DNA from: Streptomyces zingiberis
GTDB taxonomy: Bacteria; Actinomycetota; Actinomycetes; Streptomycetales; Streptomycetaceae
Direction: 5' to 3'
Assembly (NCBI RefSeq): GCF_012034935.1
Contig: NZ_JAATEN010000004.1
Coordinates: 186,001 to 250,000, forward strand
DNA length: 64,000 bases
This document shows, one piece after another, positions 27,247 to 35,930 of the stretch. The notes beneath the pieces are model-generated. The model was not told the origin of the DNA. It did not search any database and saw nothing but the letters and a program-made list of their open reading frames with translations. The translations under genes and the position numbers were made by a program. Position 1 is the stretch's first letter; each line of letters begins with the position of its first letter.

Positions 27247-28705
27247 CGTGCCCTGCCGGGGGGACGGCGGCTTCCACCCCCTCCAGCAGTCCGCCCCCGA
27301 GCAGTTGGAGTTGCCTTTCCGTCCAGCGGGGAAGGGCGAAGCGGGCCGCACGTTCGTGCAGGACATCGCTCGCCGCGGCCCGCTCGGGCGGCGACATGGA
27401 GAGCGCGCCGGTCAGAGCGCCGGCCTGGTCGACCAGGTCATGCGGATGCACCAGCAGGGCGCCGTCACCGAGGCACTCGGCGGCGCCGCACGTACGGGAC
27501 ATCACGAGAACGGGCTTGCGTGTCCCCACGGCGATCGCTTCGAAGGCGGTCAGATTCTGCCCGTCGGCGATGGAGTTGAGCACCACCGCGTCCGCCCGTG
27601 CCAGGCAACCGAGCGTGAGGCTCCGATCGTTGCCCACCAGCATGCGGATCCTTTCCTCCCCGAAGTGGCCGTTCGCCGCGGCGACCGCCTGCTCGGTCTT
27701 CTTCAGGTACTCGGCGTTGGCGCCGATGTGAAGCCGGTGAGGATTGATCCGCAGCAGCAGCCGGGCGTCGGCCACCGCCGAGTGATCTGTGGCGATCCGG
27801 AAGGCGGCCACCGCCCGGTGCGCGTTCTTGATCGGATCGGTTCTTCCCGAGTGCACCACGAGGGACCGGTGGCCCACCCATGCGTCCAGTTCCTCCGGCC
27901 AGGATCGCGGAAGCCCTGTCAGGGCGTCCGGGCTGTAGCTCAGAGGTTCGGCGACGACACGGACCTCCCGGCCGCCGAGGCGCACGGTCCCCGCGCCGTG
28001 ATCGACCTGGGCCCCGGGCACCAGGTCTTCGACGCAGCGCAGGAAGTTCCTGCACCACCGCCGGGCGAAGAAGCACACCACGTCCGCCCCGAGCAGCCCG
28101 TGCAGGAGATCGTCGACGAACTGGCGCGGCAGAAGCGTCAGGCCGTCCGGGCCGGGCCAGGCGATGTGATGGAAGAACAGGACCCGGGCCGTGGGGTCGG
28201 CCCGGCGCAGCCGGGCAGGGACCATGCTGAGCTGGTAGTCGTGGATCAGATAGCCGGCGCCCGCCCCGGGGGACTGGGACAGGAGCGCCTCGGTGATGTC
28301 CTCGTTGAGGGCGTGGAGCGACTCCCAGGCACGCCGGGAGGCACCGTCGAAGGCGGGCGCGCTCCATCGGTCCCAGAGGTTGTGCATCGTGTGCCACAGC
28401 ACCTCGGTGGTCAGGCCGTAGTGCTCCGCGGACAGAGTCTCGGGAGCGTGCCGGACCAGGCGGACCCGGATCTCCTGACCGCCCGCCGCCCGCACCGTCA
28501 CACCGTCGGGTGAGCGCTCCGCGAGCGCTCGGTCCTCTTCCGAAGCCGCACTGGAGACGACGGTGGCGCGCAGTCTGCCGGCCATGTCCCCGACGACGCT
28601 TCCGGTGCTCACCGAGAGCCGGGGAACGACGCGGTCATGCACCCGCTCATGCACGACGGGTGCCGGCTTCGTCGCGACCAGGACCGATGGACTCTGAGCT
28701 GCCAT
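27239..28705 (-). CDS. GT20 pseudoglycosyltransferase, VldE/ValL-like
   Basis: A 488-residue trehalose-6-phosphate-synthase-fold protein, ATG 28705-28703 with GGAGAGGG upstream. Visible are YLIHDYQLSMVPARLR (about 152-167), FFHHIAWP, the nucleotide/phosphate pair R288 and K293 in HSGRTDPIKN, and DGQNLTAFEA (381-390), the donor-binding loop. The N-terminal SNR and GGL loops of true OtsA enzymes are missing, as expected for VldE, which joins GDP-valienol to an amine through a C-N bond. It heads operon C. It defines the cluster product as an N-linked pseudo-oligosaccharide. Confidence 0.88.
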   Translation of the reverse strand: MAAQSPSVLVATKPAPVVHERVHDRVVPRLSVSTGSVVGDMAGRLRATVVSSAASEEDRALAERSPDGVTVRAAGGQEIRVRLVRHAPETLSAEHYGLTTEVLWHTMHNLWDRWSAPAFDGASRRAWESLHALNEDITEALLSQSPGAGAGYLIHDYQLSMVPARLRRADPTARVLFFHHIAWPGPDGLTLLPRQFVDDLLHGLLGADVVCFFARRWCRNFLRCVEDLVPGAQVDHGAGTVRLGGREVRVVAEPLSYSPDALTGLPRSWPEELDAWVGHRSLVVHSGRTDPIKNAHRAVAAFRIATDHSAVADARLLLRINPHRLHIGANAEYLKKTEQAVAAANGHFGEERIRMLVGNDRSLTLGCLARADAVVLNSIADGQNLTAFEAIAVGTRKPVLVMSRTCGAAECLGDGALLVHPHDLVDQAGALTGALSMSPPERAAASDVLHERAARFALPRWTERQLQLLGGGLLEGVEAAVPPAGHGA

Positions 28706-29141
28706 ACGCCCTCTCCGTCGACGGTGGGTTTCACGGCGTCACCGGTTGCGGCCCACGCGCGCATGATGTTCGGGACGACAGTGGATGACCGGCCATCCGG
28801 GCTCCGTTCCCCGGACCGCGGCAGGCCTGAACGCTCTCCTATGGTGCTGCGGTGAGTGGTGGGTACGGAACCGGGCCCGGGTCACCTGTTAAGGGGACAT
28901 GACACCTTCCGCAACGGCTGTTTCAATGCCAACAGCCGCCCCGCTGTTCCCACTTCTCCGTGCCGGCCGGTCCGCGGTGCCGCCCGCGTCACCTTCGTCG
29001 CCCCCGGCCTCGGCACCGGCCCTCGGCCCGGCCCGGCGCCGTCCGCCCAGGGGGAGGGATCCCCGCCGGGGCGGCCCGGCCGGCGCGTGCGGCGTGCGAA
29101 GCGGGCCGTCATCGCGGCCTCGCGCGGCGGAAGGGGCTTCC
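28706..29141. other. divergent promoter region between the GT20 and deacetylase genes
   Basis: 436 bp carrying the promoters of operon C (reverse) and the NagA-type gene (forward). I see no confident -35/-10 pair and no DasR-like palindrome, the usual control site for aminosugar genes in Streptomyces. No coding sequence is supported. Confidence 0.4.
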
Positions 29142-30281
29142 ATGCGCACGCACGTCATCGGTGGCGGCCGGGTCGTGACCCCCGGCACGGTCCTCGACCC
29201 CGGCTGGGTCGTCGTGCGGAACGGCGTGATCGACACCGTCGGCGCCGCGCCCCCGGCGGCACCTGCGGAGCCGGTGACGGACCTCTCCGGCTGCTGGCTG
29301 GTGCCGGGCTACGTGGACCTGCACTGCCACGGCGGGGGCGGCGCGTCGTACACCGACGGGGAGACGGAACGTCTGGCGACCGCGGTCGCCGCACACCGCC
29401 GTCACGGCACGACCACGACTCTGGCCAGCCTGGTCTCCGGTCCCGTCCCGGAGCTGATCGAGCAGATCAGCCGGCTCGCCGAACTCGTGGACGACGGCTT
29501 GCTCGCGGGCATCCATCTGGAGGGCCCCTTCCTCTCCGCGGCCCGTTGCGGTGCACACGACGCGGCGGTGCTGCGCCCACCGGACCGCACCTCGGTGGCC
29601 CGGCTGCTCGACGCCGGACGGGGCAGCGTCCGCATGGTCACGGTGGCGCCGGAACTGGACGGCGGGATCACGGCGATTCGGCAGCTCACCGACGCGGGAG
29701 TGATCGCCGCCATCGGCCACACGGACGCGAACGAGGCGCAGATCCGCGCCGCCGTCGACGCGGGAGCCACGGTGGCGACGCACATGTTCAACCAGATGCG
29801 GCCGTTGCACCACCGGGATCCCGGGCCGATCGGCGCACTGCTGGATGACGGCCGTGTCGCCGTTGAGCTGATCTGCGATCTGGTGCTGGTGCACCCGACC
29901 ATGGTCCGGATAGCCGCCAGGTACGCCGGACCGGAACGCACCGTGCTCGTCACCGATGCGATGGCGGCCGCCGCCTTCGGCGATGGCAGGTTCACGCTCG
30001 GCACGCTGCCCGTCACCGTCCACCGCGGGCGGGCCACGGTGGACGGCAGCGGCGCGTTGGCCGCCTCCACCCTGACCATGGAGGCGGCGGTGCGGAACTT
30101 CGTTCGCGATTGCCGGATGAGCGTGCCGGCGGCGGTGGCCGCGGCATCGGAGCGTCCGGCGCAACTACTCGGGCAGTCGGGTCGAATAGGCGCGATTCGG
30201 GGCGGTGCCGTAGCGGACCTGATCGTGCTCGACGAGAACCTTCGCCTCACCCGCGTCATGCACCACGGCACGTGGATCTGA
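29142..30281 (+). CDS. nagA: N-acetylglucosamine-6-phosphate deacetylase (NagA-type amidohydrolase)
   Basis: 379 residues from ATG 29142 (GGAAGGGG about 6 nt upstream). It keeps the amidohydrolase landmarks: YVDLHCHGGGG (HxH metal pair), GIHLEGPFLS (metal Glu), IGHTDANE (His), ATHMFNQMRPLHHRDPG (His) and VTDAMAAAAFG (catalytic Asp). NagA hydrolyses GlcNAc-6-phosphate to glucosamine-6-phosphate. It is divergent from operon C. It could be ordinary aminosugar metabolism, but beside an aminocyclitol cluster lacking an aminotransferase it may supply the amino-sugar acceptor. Confidence 0.85.
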   Translation: MRTHVIGGGRVVTPGTVLDPGWVVVRNGVIDTVGAAPPAAPAEPVTDLSGCWLVPGYVDLHCHGGGGASYTDGETERLATAVAAHRRHGTTTTLASLVSGPVPELIEQISRLAELVDDGLLAGIHLEGPFLSAARCGAHDAAVLRPPDRTSVARLLDAGRGSVRMVTVAPELDGGITAIRQLTDAGVIAAIGHTDANEAQIRAAVDAGATVATHMFNQMRPLHHRDPGPIGALLDDGRVAVELICDLVLVHPTMVRIAARYAGPERTVLVTDAMAAAAFGDGRFTLGTLPVTVHRGRATVDGSGALAASTLTMEAAVRNFVRDCRMSVPAAVAAASERPAQLLGQSGRIGAIRGGAVADLIVLDENLRLTRVMHHGTWI

Positions 30282-30303
30282 GACGGCGGGCCCCCTTGCT
30301 GCC

Positions 30304-30363
30304 GATTACCGCGGATTACCGCGGATTACCGCGGATTGCTGTGGATTACTGCGGATCGCTGCG
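30304..30363. repeat. 10-bp tandem repeat, about six units
   Basis: GATTACCGCG is repeated three times exactly (30304-30333) and followed by three degenerate units (GATTGCTGTG, GATTACTGCG, GATCGCTGCG). It lies 22 nt after the nagA stop and is AT-richer than its surroundings. Confidence 0.85.
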
Positions 30364-30511
30364 GGCGAAGGCGATGCGGCGGTGCCCGGGGCCGAGCGGC
30401 GGCCGGGTGGCTCCGGGACGCCCCGAAGCCTCCCCGCGCCCGCCGGTGAACGGGCGGCGCGTGCGGCACCGTACGCGACCGCGATCACGGCGCACGCCGT
30501 AAGGTTGAAGC

Positions 30512-31375
30512 GTGACGGCGCCTTCGAATGCTCTGGAAGAAGTCACCGCGACTCGCTACGTCACACCCTTGCGGTCCGGTGGCTCGGTCCCCGGTGTCGT
30601 CGAGGCCGACGACCTGGGCACCTACGTCGTGAAGTTCACCGGGGCCGCCCAGGGCCGGAAGGCGCTGGTGGCCGAGGTGATCGTGGGGGAGCTCGGCCGC
30701 CGGCTGGGGCTGCGGATCCCGCGGCTGGTCCTGGTCCGCTTCGACCCGGCGGTCGCCGTGGACGAGCCCGACGAGGAGATCCAGGATCTGCTCCGGGCCA
30801 GCGGCGGGCTCAACCTCGGCGCCGACCTGCTGCCCGGCGCCCGTGACTGGACGGCGGCGGAACCGGCCCCCGATCCGGCGGAGGCCGGCCGGGTGGTGTG
30901 GTTCGACGCCCTCACCGCCAACGTCGACCGCACCTGGAACAGCCCCAACCTGATGGCCTGGCACGGCCGTCTGTGGCTGATCGACCACGGCGCCGCCCTC
31001 GTCTTCCACCACCGGTGGCCGCAGGCCGGCGCCCAGGTCGCGCGGCACCACCCGCTCACCGGCCACGCCCTGGGCCCGTTCGCGCCCGATGTCGCCGCCG
31101 CCGACGCCGAGCTGGCGCCGCTGGTCACCGCGGAAGTGCTGCGGGAGGTCGTGGATCTCGTCCCGGACGCCTGGCTGGCCGGTGAGCCCGGCTTCGCCTC
31201 GGTGACCGAACTGCGCGAGGCGTACGTGTCCCACCTCGCCGCCCGGGCCGCGCGCTCCGCCGAGTGGCTGCCGCGGGAGTTCGCCACGCCCGAGCAGCTC
31301 CGGGCCGACGAGGCGGGCCGGGCCGCCGTGGTCCGCTCCCGCCGCCCGGCCTGGCTCCGGCACATCCCCGGCTGA
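30512..31375 (+). CDS. HipA-like kinase-fold protein
   Basis: 287 residues from GTG 30512. Kinase-like landmarks are YVVKFTGAAQGRKALVAEVIVGEL (nucleotide-binding Lys and Glu) and VVWFDALTANVDRTWNSPNL (the D..T.N.DR catalytic loop of HipA proteins), then LWLIDHGAAL (DxG-like metal site). Such stand-alone HipA-like proteins are widespread in actinomycetes and lack the HipB antitoxin and the HipA N-terminal domain. The substrate is unknown. No toxin-antitoxin partner gene is adjacent. Confidence 0.85.
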   Translation: MTAPSNALEEVTATRYVTPLRSGGSVPGVVEADDLGTYVVKFTGAAQGRKALVAEVIVGELGRRLGLRIPRLVLVRFDPAVAVDEPDEEIQDLLRASGGLNLGADLLPGARDWTAAEPAPDPAEAGRVVWFDALTANVDRTWNSPNLMAWHGRLWLIDHGAALVFHHRWPQAGAQVARHHPLTGHALGPFAPDVAAADAELAPLVTAEVLREVVDLVPDAWLAGEPGFASVTELREAYVSHLAARAARSAEWLPREFATPEQLRADEAGRAAVVRSRRPAWLRHIPG

Positions 31376-31660
31376 CGGCCGCCGCCGGGGCCCGCGCGGC
31401 CGCCCGCCCGGTTCCCCTCCGCTGCCGGCGTGCTCCCGCGCGGGCCCCGTCGCGGTGATGCGCGCCCCTCCTCCGGTCCACGCGCACCGCGCCGCCCCGG
31501 TCCCTCACGCGCGGCCCGCCCCCGTCCCCGCACGGCGCCCGCCCCTCTCCCGCATCCACGCCGCAGGACTGGGCAGTGAGAACGAGGGCGCGTGGTGAGC
31601 ACGGCGCCCCGCCGAGCCGACCGCGACGGACGGGCCCACGGGCACGCCGGAGGAGAGACC

Positions 31661-32662
31661 ATGCCGCTGACCGACCTGCCGCTGGACCAGTTGCGCGCCT
31701 ACCGCGCCGAGACGTCCGAACCCGAGGACTTCGACGCCTTCTGGGAGAAGACCCTGGCCGCGGCGCGGGAGGCGGCGGAGGGCAGCGCGGCCGAGTACCG
31801 GCCCGCCCCCGGCCCCCGGCTGCACACCGTGGACGTCCTCGACGTGCGGTTCCCCGGCTGGGGCGGGCAGCCGGTGGCCGCCTGGCTGCTGCTCCCGCGT
31901 GGCGCCGAGGGCCCGCTGCCCGCCGTGGTGAGCTACATCGGCTACGGCGGCGGGCGCGGGCTGCCCCTCGAACACCTGGTGCACAGCGCCGCCGGGCGCG
32001 CCCATCTCGTCGTCGACAGCCGCGGCCAGGGGCACGACACCCCCGACCCCGATCCGGTGCCCGGCACCCAGTACGTCGGCGGGTTCATGACCCGTGGCAT
32101 CGACGACCCCGCGCACCACTACTACCGGCGGCTGATGACCGACTGCGTGCGCGCCGTCGACGCGGTCCGCGGCCACCCGGCCGTGGACCCGGACCGGGTG
32201 GTCGTCGCCGGGGCCAGCCAGGGCGGCGGGCTGGCGCTGGCCGTGGCGGCCCTGGCGGGGGACCACGTCGCCGGTGCCCTGGTGGACGTCCCGTTCCTCT
32301 GCCACCACCGGCGCGGTTCCGAACTCGCCGCCTTCGGCCCGTACCCGGAGCTGGCCGACTACCTCGGGCGCCACAAGCGCGTCGACCCCGAGCGCGTCTT
32401 CCGCGTGCTGGACTACTTCGACGGCGTCCACTTCGCCCGCCGCGCCACCGCGCCGGCCCTGTTCAGCGTCGCCCTGATGGACCCCGTCTGCCCCCCGTCC
32501 ACCGTCTACGCGGCGTACAACGCCTACGCGGGCGAGAAGGACATCCGCGTCTGGCACTACGCCGACCACGCGGGCGGCGGCGCCGACCAGACCGCGGCAC
32601 AGCTCGACTGGCTGACGGCGCGCGGCCACACGCCGGACGGTCACCCGCCGAAGGAGGGGTGA
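31661..32662 (+). CDS. acetylxylan esterase / cephalosporin-C deacetylase family (CE7)
   Basis: 333 residues from ATG 31661, preceded by GGAGGAG. The N-terminal LPLDQLRAYRAETSEPEDFDAFWEKTL is characteristic of CE7. GQGHDTPDPD and YYRRLMTDCVRAVDAV follow. The nucleophile elbow is VAGASQGGGLAL, with acid Asp in ALMDPVCPPST and base His in YADHAGGG. CE7 enzymes are cytoplasmic hexamers that deacetylate xylo-oligosaccharides and cephalosporin C. No signal peptide. Monocistronic. Confidence 0.93.
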   Translation: MPLTDLPLDQLRAYRAETSEPEDFDAFWEKTLAAAREAAEGSAAEYRPAPGPRLHTVDVLDVRFPGWGGQPVAAWLLLPRGAEGPLPAVVSYIGYGGGRGLPLEHLVHSAAGRAHLVVDSRGQGHDTPDPDPVPGTQYVGGFMTRGIDDPAHHYYRRLMTDCVRAVDAVRGHPAVDPDRVVVAGASQGGGLALAVAALAGDHVAGALVDVPFLCHHRRGSELAAFGPYPELADYLGRHKRVDPERVFRVLDYFDGVHFARRATAPALFSVALMDPVCPPSTVYAAYNAYAGEKDIRVWHYADHAGGGADQTAAQLDWLTARGHTPDGHPPKEG

Positions 32663-33005
32663 CCCGCCCCGGCGGGCGCCGGTGGCCTTGCGCTGCCCGG
32701 TCCCTGCGCCGCCGGTCCTCCTGGCGGCGCGGCCCGGGTGGCGCGGGCCCGGCGGTGCACGCGGACGGCGGTGTGCCTCACCCGCCCGGCGGCAGCGGGG
32801 CGCCGCGCCCGCGTTCCGCCCGGCACACCTCCGTCACCTGCGGTGATGCGGCAGACGCGGGACGTGCCGCTGCTCCATCGGCGGGACCGGGGGCGGGGCG
32901 CCGCCGCGCGCGCTCGACGGCGGGCCGGGCTTGCATGGTGCCGACGGCGTGGAGCCCCAGCGGACCCGGGCCAGGGCCCGCCTCCCCGCCGGAAGGAGAC
33001 CGCTC
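32663..33005. other. non-coding stretch
   Basis: 343 bp between two forward genes, extremely GC-rich, with no supported gene. The promoter and GGAAGGAG ribosome site of the next gene lie at its 3' end. Confidence 0.4.
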
Positions 33006-33503
33006 ATGCGTATCGCCTCCCGCTTCCTGGCCATAACCGCCCTGAGCGCCATAGCCATCGGCGGTGTCACCTCGGCGTCCCGCGCCGAGCACCCGTCCCG
33101 GACGAAGATCAGCCCGTACCTCCCCGAGGCCGGGTCCCCGGTGGTCGTCAGTGTGACGAGCCGCTGCGCGGACCGGCGGATGACCGCCGAGTCGCAGGGG
33201 CTCAGCCGGGAGATCACGCTCCATCGCGACGGCCGGCACCGCCACGTCGGCAGCGGCACCGTCCGGGAGCACGTCAGACCGGGCCGCAGCTACCCGGTGC
33301 GCGCCCGGTGCCGCAGCGGTGACGAGCCGGTGACCGGCCACTTCACCGTGGGACACCACACCTGGCGCGGGGTCCGCGCCGGGGCGGGCGGGGCCGGTGC
33401 GGGCGGCCCGGACGCGGGCACGGTCGCGGCCGGCACGGCGGTGATGGGGCTGGTGGCGGGGGGATCCGTGATGGCGCTGCGCCGGCGAAGCGGACGGGCC
33501 TGA
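33006..33503 (+). CDS. secreted protein with C-terminal membrane anchor, function unknown
   Basis: 165 residues from ATG 33006 (GGAAGGAG upstream). A Sec signal peptide runs to about residue 27 (FLAITALSAIAIGGVTSASRAE). A beta-rich domain follows with two cysteines (TSRCADRR and RARCRSGD) that could form a disulfide. Then come a Gly/Ala linker, a hydrophobic segment (GTAVMGLVAGGSVMAL) and the basic tail RRRSGRA. There is no LPxTG motif, so it is likely a membrane-anchored surface protein. I do not recognise the family. Confidence 0.75.
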   Translation: MRIASRFLAITALSAIAIGGVTSASRAEHPSRTKISPYLPEAGSPVVVSVTSRCADRRMTAESQGLSREITLHRDGRHRHVGSGTVREHVRPGRSYPVRARCRSGDEPVTGHFTVGHHTWRGVRAGAGGAGAGGPDAGTVAAGTAVMGLVAGGSVMALRRRSGRA

Positions 33504-33866
33504 GCCGGGCCGCCGCGCGGGCCCTACGGCCGGCCCGGCGCTCCGGTCTCCGGGCCGAACGGAACCCGAACGCGGCCGGAGCGCCCGCCGGGTTCCGCCG
33601 CGGTCCGCGTGGCGGGTGGCCCGGTCTCCCGGAGCCTCCGGGCCCGGCGGCCCGGTCGCCCCGCCGCGGCGGCCGGCCTCCCCTCGGGCGCCACCGTCCG
33701 GCGCCGCGACGGCCGGCGACTCCGCCATGGCGGCGCCGGACGGACCGCCGGAGGACGGCCGGTCCGGGCGGGCCCGCCCGCGGCCCACCCATCCCACCAC
33801 CGCACATCCCCGCACACCCAGCTCCCCACGTACCCCGCACACCCCACGAGGCAGGAGGAGGAGTCC
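33504..33866. other. non-coding stretch
   Basis: 363 bp before the M23 peptidase gene, with no supported gene. The last 80 bp are C-rich with a C/A-rich run (about 33785-33845) and end in GGAGGAG, the ribosome site of the next gene. Confidence 0.4.
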
Positions 33867-34649
33867 ATGGCACGGGCAGGCGTTTCCGGCGCGGTGAGCC
33901 GGCCGGCCGGTGAGGTGACGGAGGGGGGCGGCCCCCGCCTGACCTCCCGGCTGCTGCGCGGGGGCGCCGCCGGGATAGCGGGCGTGCTCCTCACGGCGAG
34001 CCCCACCTGGGGGGCGGGCGTGGAGGCCGGCCACCGTGACCTCACCGGCCGTGACACCTGCGGGGTGAGCGCCCCGGTCCACGGCGGTCCGTACCACGGT
34101 GCCCCGGCCCGGGCCGCCGGGCCGGGGACGGACCGGGGCGGCCCGGCTCACGGAGGAGGGGACGACCGGGGGAGCCCGGCGCGGGAGCCGGCCCATCGCG
34201 AGCCCGGCGGGGGCACGCCCGGGGCGGGCGGTGAGGCGTGGGCCCCGGAGTCGTCCCACCCGGTGGCCGGAGCCCCGGTGTCGGCCGCGTACGGCGTTCC
34301 CGGCGGCTGGATCGCGGGCCACCACACGGGCATCGACTTCGCGGTTCCCGTGGGCACCCCGGTGCGCTCGGCCGGGCGGGGCACGGTGGTGACGGCGGGC
34401 TGGGCCGGGTCCTACGGTCTGCTGGTGACGGTGCGGACACCGGAGGGGCGGTACCTGCTCTACGCCCATCTCGCCGGCGTCTCCGTCGGGCCCGGCCATC
34501 GGACGGCGCCCGGTGAACTCCTCGGCCACTCCGGCAACACCGGCCGGTCGAGCGGCCCGCACCTCCATTTCGAGGTGCGGCAGGACACGGAGTACGGATC
34601 CGACATCGACCCCCGGTCGTATCTGGCCTCCCAGGGCGTACGGCTCTGA
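33867..34649 (+). CDS. secreted M23 (LytM-type) metallopeptidase
   Basis: 260 residues from ATG 33867 with GGAGGAGGAG upstream. A basic N terminus and hydrophobic segment (LLRGGAAGIAGVLLTASPTWGAG) give a signal peptide. A disordered Gly/Pro/His-rich region spans about 60-135. The C-terminal M23 domain carries HHTGIDFAVPVGTPV (metal His and Asp) and [11 protein letters not shown] (the HxH motif). It cuts peptide cross-bridges in peptidoglycan. Unlike the two M23 proteins near 43750-46746 it has no Rpf or LysM domain. Confidence 0.9.
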   Translation: MARAGVSGAVSRPAGEVTEGGGPRLTSRLLRGGAAGIAGVLLTASPTWGAGVEAGHRDLTGRDTCGVSAPVHGGPYHGAPARAAGPGTDRGGPAHGGGDDRGSPAREPAHREPGGGTPGAGGEAWAPESSHPVAGAPVSAAYGVPGGWIAGHHTGIDFAVPVGTPVRSAGRGTVVTAGWAGSYGLLVTVRTPEGRYLLYAHLAGVSVGPGHRTAPGELLGHSGNTGRSSGPHLHFEVRQDTEYGSDIDPRSYLASQGVRL

Positions 34650-34737
34650 CCTGCCCGGCGGTGCGCGCGCCCGCCGTCCGCCGTCCGGCGCGTACCGGCG
34701 CCGGACGGCGGACGGGCAGGCGGGGAGAGCGCCCCGC

Positions 34738-35163
34738 TCAGTCGAGCGACGCGCTCAGCGTGATCGTGGTGCCGGCCAGCGCCTGGCTCACCGGGCAGTT
34801 GGCCTTGGCGTCCTCGGCGGCCGCCGTGAACGCCTCACCGTCCAGGCCCGGCACCTCGCCGCGCACCGTCAGATGGATGCCGGTGATGCCCGTGCCGGGC
34901 TGGAAGGTCACCTCGGCGTGGGTGGTCAGCCGGGTCGGCGGGGTGCCGGCCTTCGCCAGCCCGTTCGACAGGGCCATCGAGAAGCAACTGGAGTGTGCGG
35001 CGGCGATCAGCTCCTCCGGGCTGGTGCGGCCCGCCGGCTCCTCGGCGCGGGAGGCCCAGGTCACCGGGTACTCTCCGGCGCCGGAGGAGTCGAGGGTGAC
35101 GCTGCCCCGGCCCTCCAGCAGATTGCCTTCCCAGACCGTGTGCGCGGTACGTGTGGTGGCCAC
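34738..35163 (-). CDS. OsmC family peroxiredoxin
   Basis: 141 residues from GTG 35163-35161. The two redox cysteines are visible in IAAAHSSCFSMALSN and KANCPVSQAL, the family pattern for organic hydroperoxide reductases. The N terminus RTAHTVWEGNLLEGRGSV matches OsmC rather than Ohr. It should detoxify organic peroxides using thiols such as mycothiol-linked systems. Monocistronic and convergent with the M23 gene. Confidence 0.93.
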   Translation of the reverse strand: MATTRTAHTVWEGNLLEGRGSVTLDSSGAGEYPVTWASRAEEPAGRTSPEELIAAAHSSCFSMALSNGLAKAGTPPTRLTTHAEVTFQPGTGITGIHLTVRGEVPGLDGEAFTAAAEDAKANCPVSQALAGTTITLSASLD

Positions 35164-35552
35164 GTGGTCTCATCCCTCCTGTGTGGCTGCCCCCGGGTGG
35201 GTGCGTGTCCCCCGATGGTCGGCCGCCGAACGGCTGTTCCGCCCACGACGCGCCGGAGGCGCCCCGTCCCGGCGGGAACGCGCCGGGGACATAGCGGGGC
35301 GGGCCCGGACGGTCCGGATGGCCCGGCCACCCGGTCGTGGTCCCGCGGCGCGGGGGCGTGACCGGTCCGGTGGCGCCGAACGTGACGCGGTCCGGGCGTC
35401 CGCCGATGGCGCGGGGGCCGGGGGAGTGCCCGCGTGGTGGGGACGGCACGGAAGCGGGGGCGCCGGGCGGGAGGAGAGGCGGAGAGGGCGCCCGTGGTCC
35501 AGGGGCCGGCACCGGATCGCGGCCGCCCGGCGTCCTGTCGGCGGGCGGGGAC
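35164..35552. other. non-coding stretch upstream of the OsmC gene
   Basis: 389 bp with no supported gene; it should hold the OsmC promoter. AGGAGGG at about 35174-35180 (reverse) is its ribosome site. Confidence 0.4.
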
Positions 35553-35930
35553 TCAGGCCGGGGTGATGGCGTGCAGGGGGAAGCTGGCGCGCACGGTCTT
35601 GCCGGCGGAACTCCGCAGGACCTCCAGGTCGCCGGAGAGCCGGCGGACCATGATCAGGCCGAGGCCGCCGCCGCCGCTCAGATCCGACTCGCCCCGCTCG
35701 GACGGCGGGACGTCGCTGGTGTCCTCGACGTCGATCACGAGCCGGTCGTCGTGGGTGCGCAGCGTGAGCCGCCACCATCCCGCCGTGTGCCGCTGCGCGT
35801 TGGCGACCAACTCCGAGACGACGAGCACCACAGCGTCGGCGTCGACCCGGGACGCCATGGCTGCGACGTACTCCGCGGCCGCGTGCCGGGCGTCAGCGGT
35901 GCTGGCCCCGCTGGAATCCACCACGACCAT
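35553..35930 (-). CDS. ATP-binding regulatory protein (HATPase, anti-sigma-factor/RsbW-like)
   Basis: 125 residues from ATG 35930-35928, chosen because GAGGAGGAGG lies 9-10 nt upstream; an ATG at 35957 has none. The GHKL fold is recognisable: VVLVVSELVANAQRHTAGWW (N-box), VIDVEDTSDVPP (D-x-D/G1 box) and GGGGLGLIMVRRLSGDLEV (G2 box). Streptomyces encodes dozens of these small kinases that bind anti-anti-sigma partners or act as orphan signalling proteins. No partner gene is adjacent. Confidence 0.88.
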   Translation of the reverse strand: MVVVDSSGASTADARHAAAEYVAAMASRVDADAVVLVVSELVANAQRHTAGWWRLTLRTHDDRLVIDVEDTSDVPPSERGESDLSGGGGLGLIMVRRLSGDLEVLRSSAGKTVRASFPLHAITPA

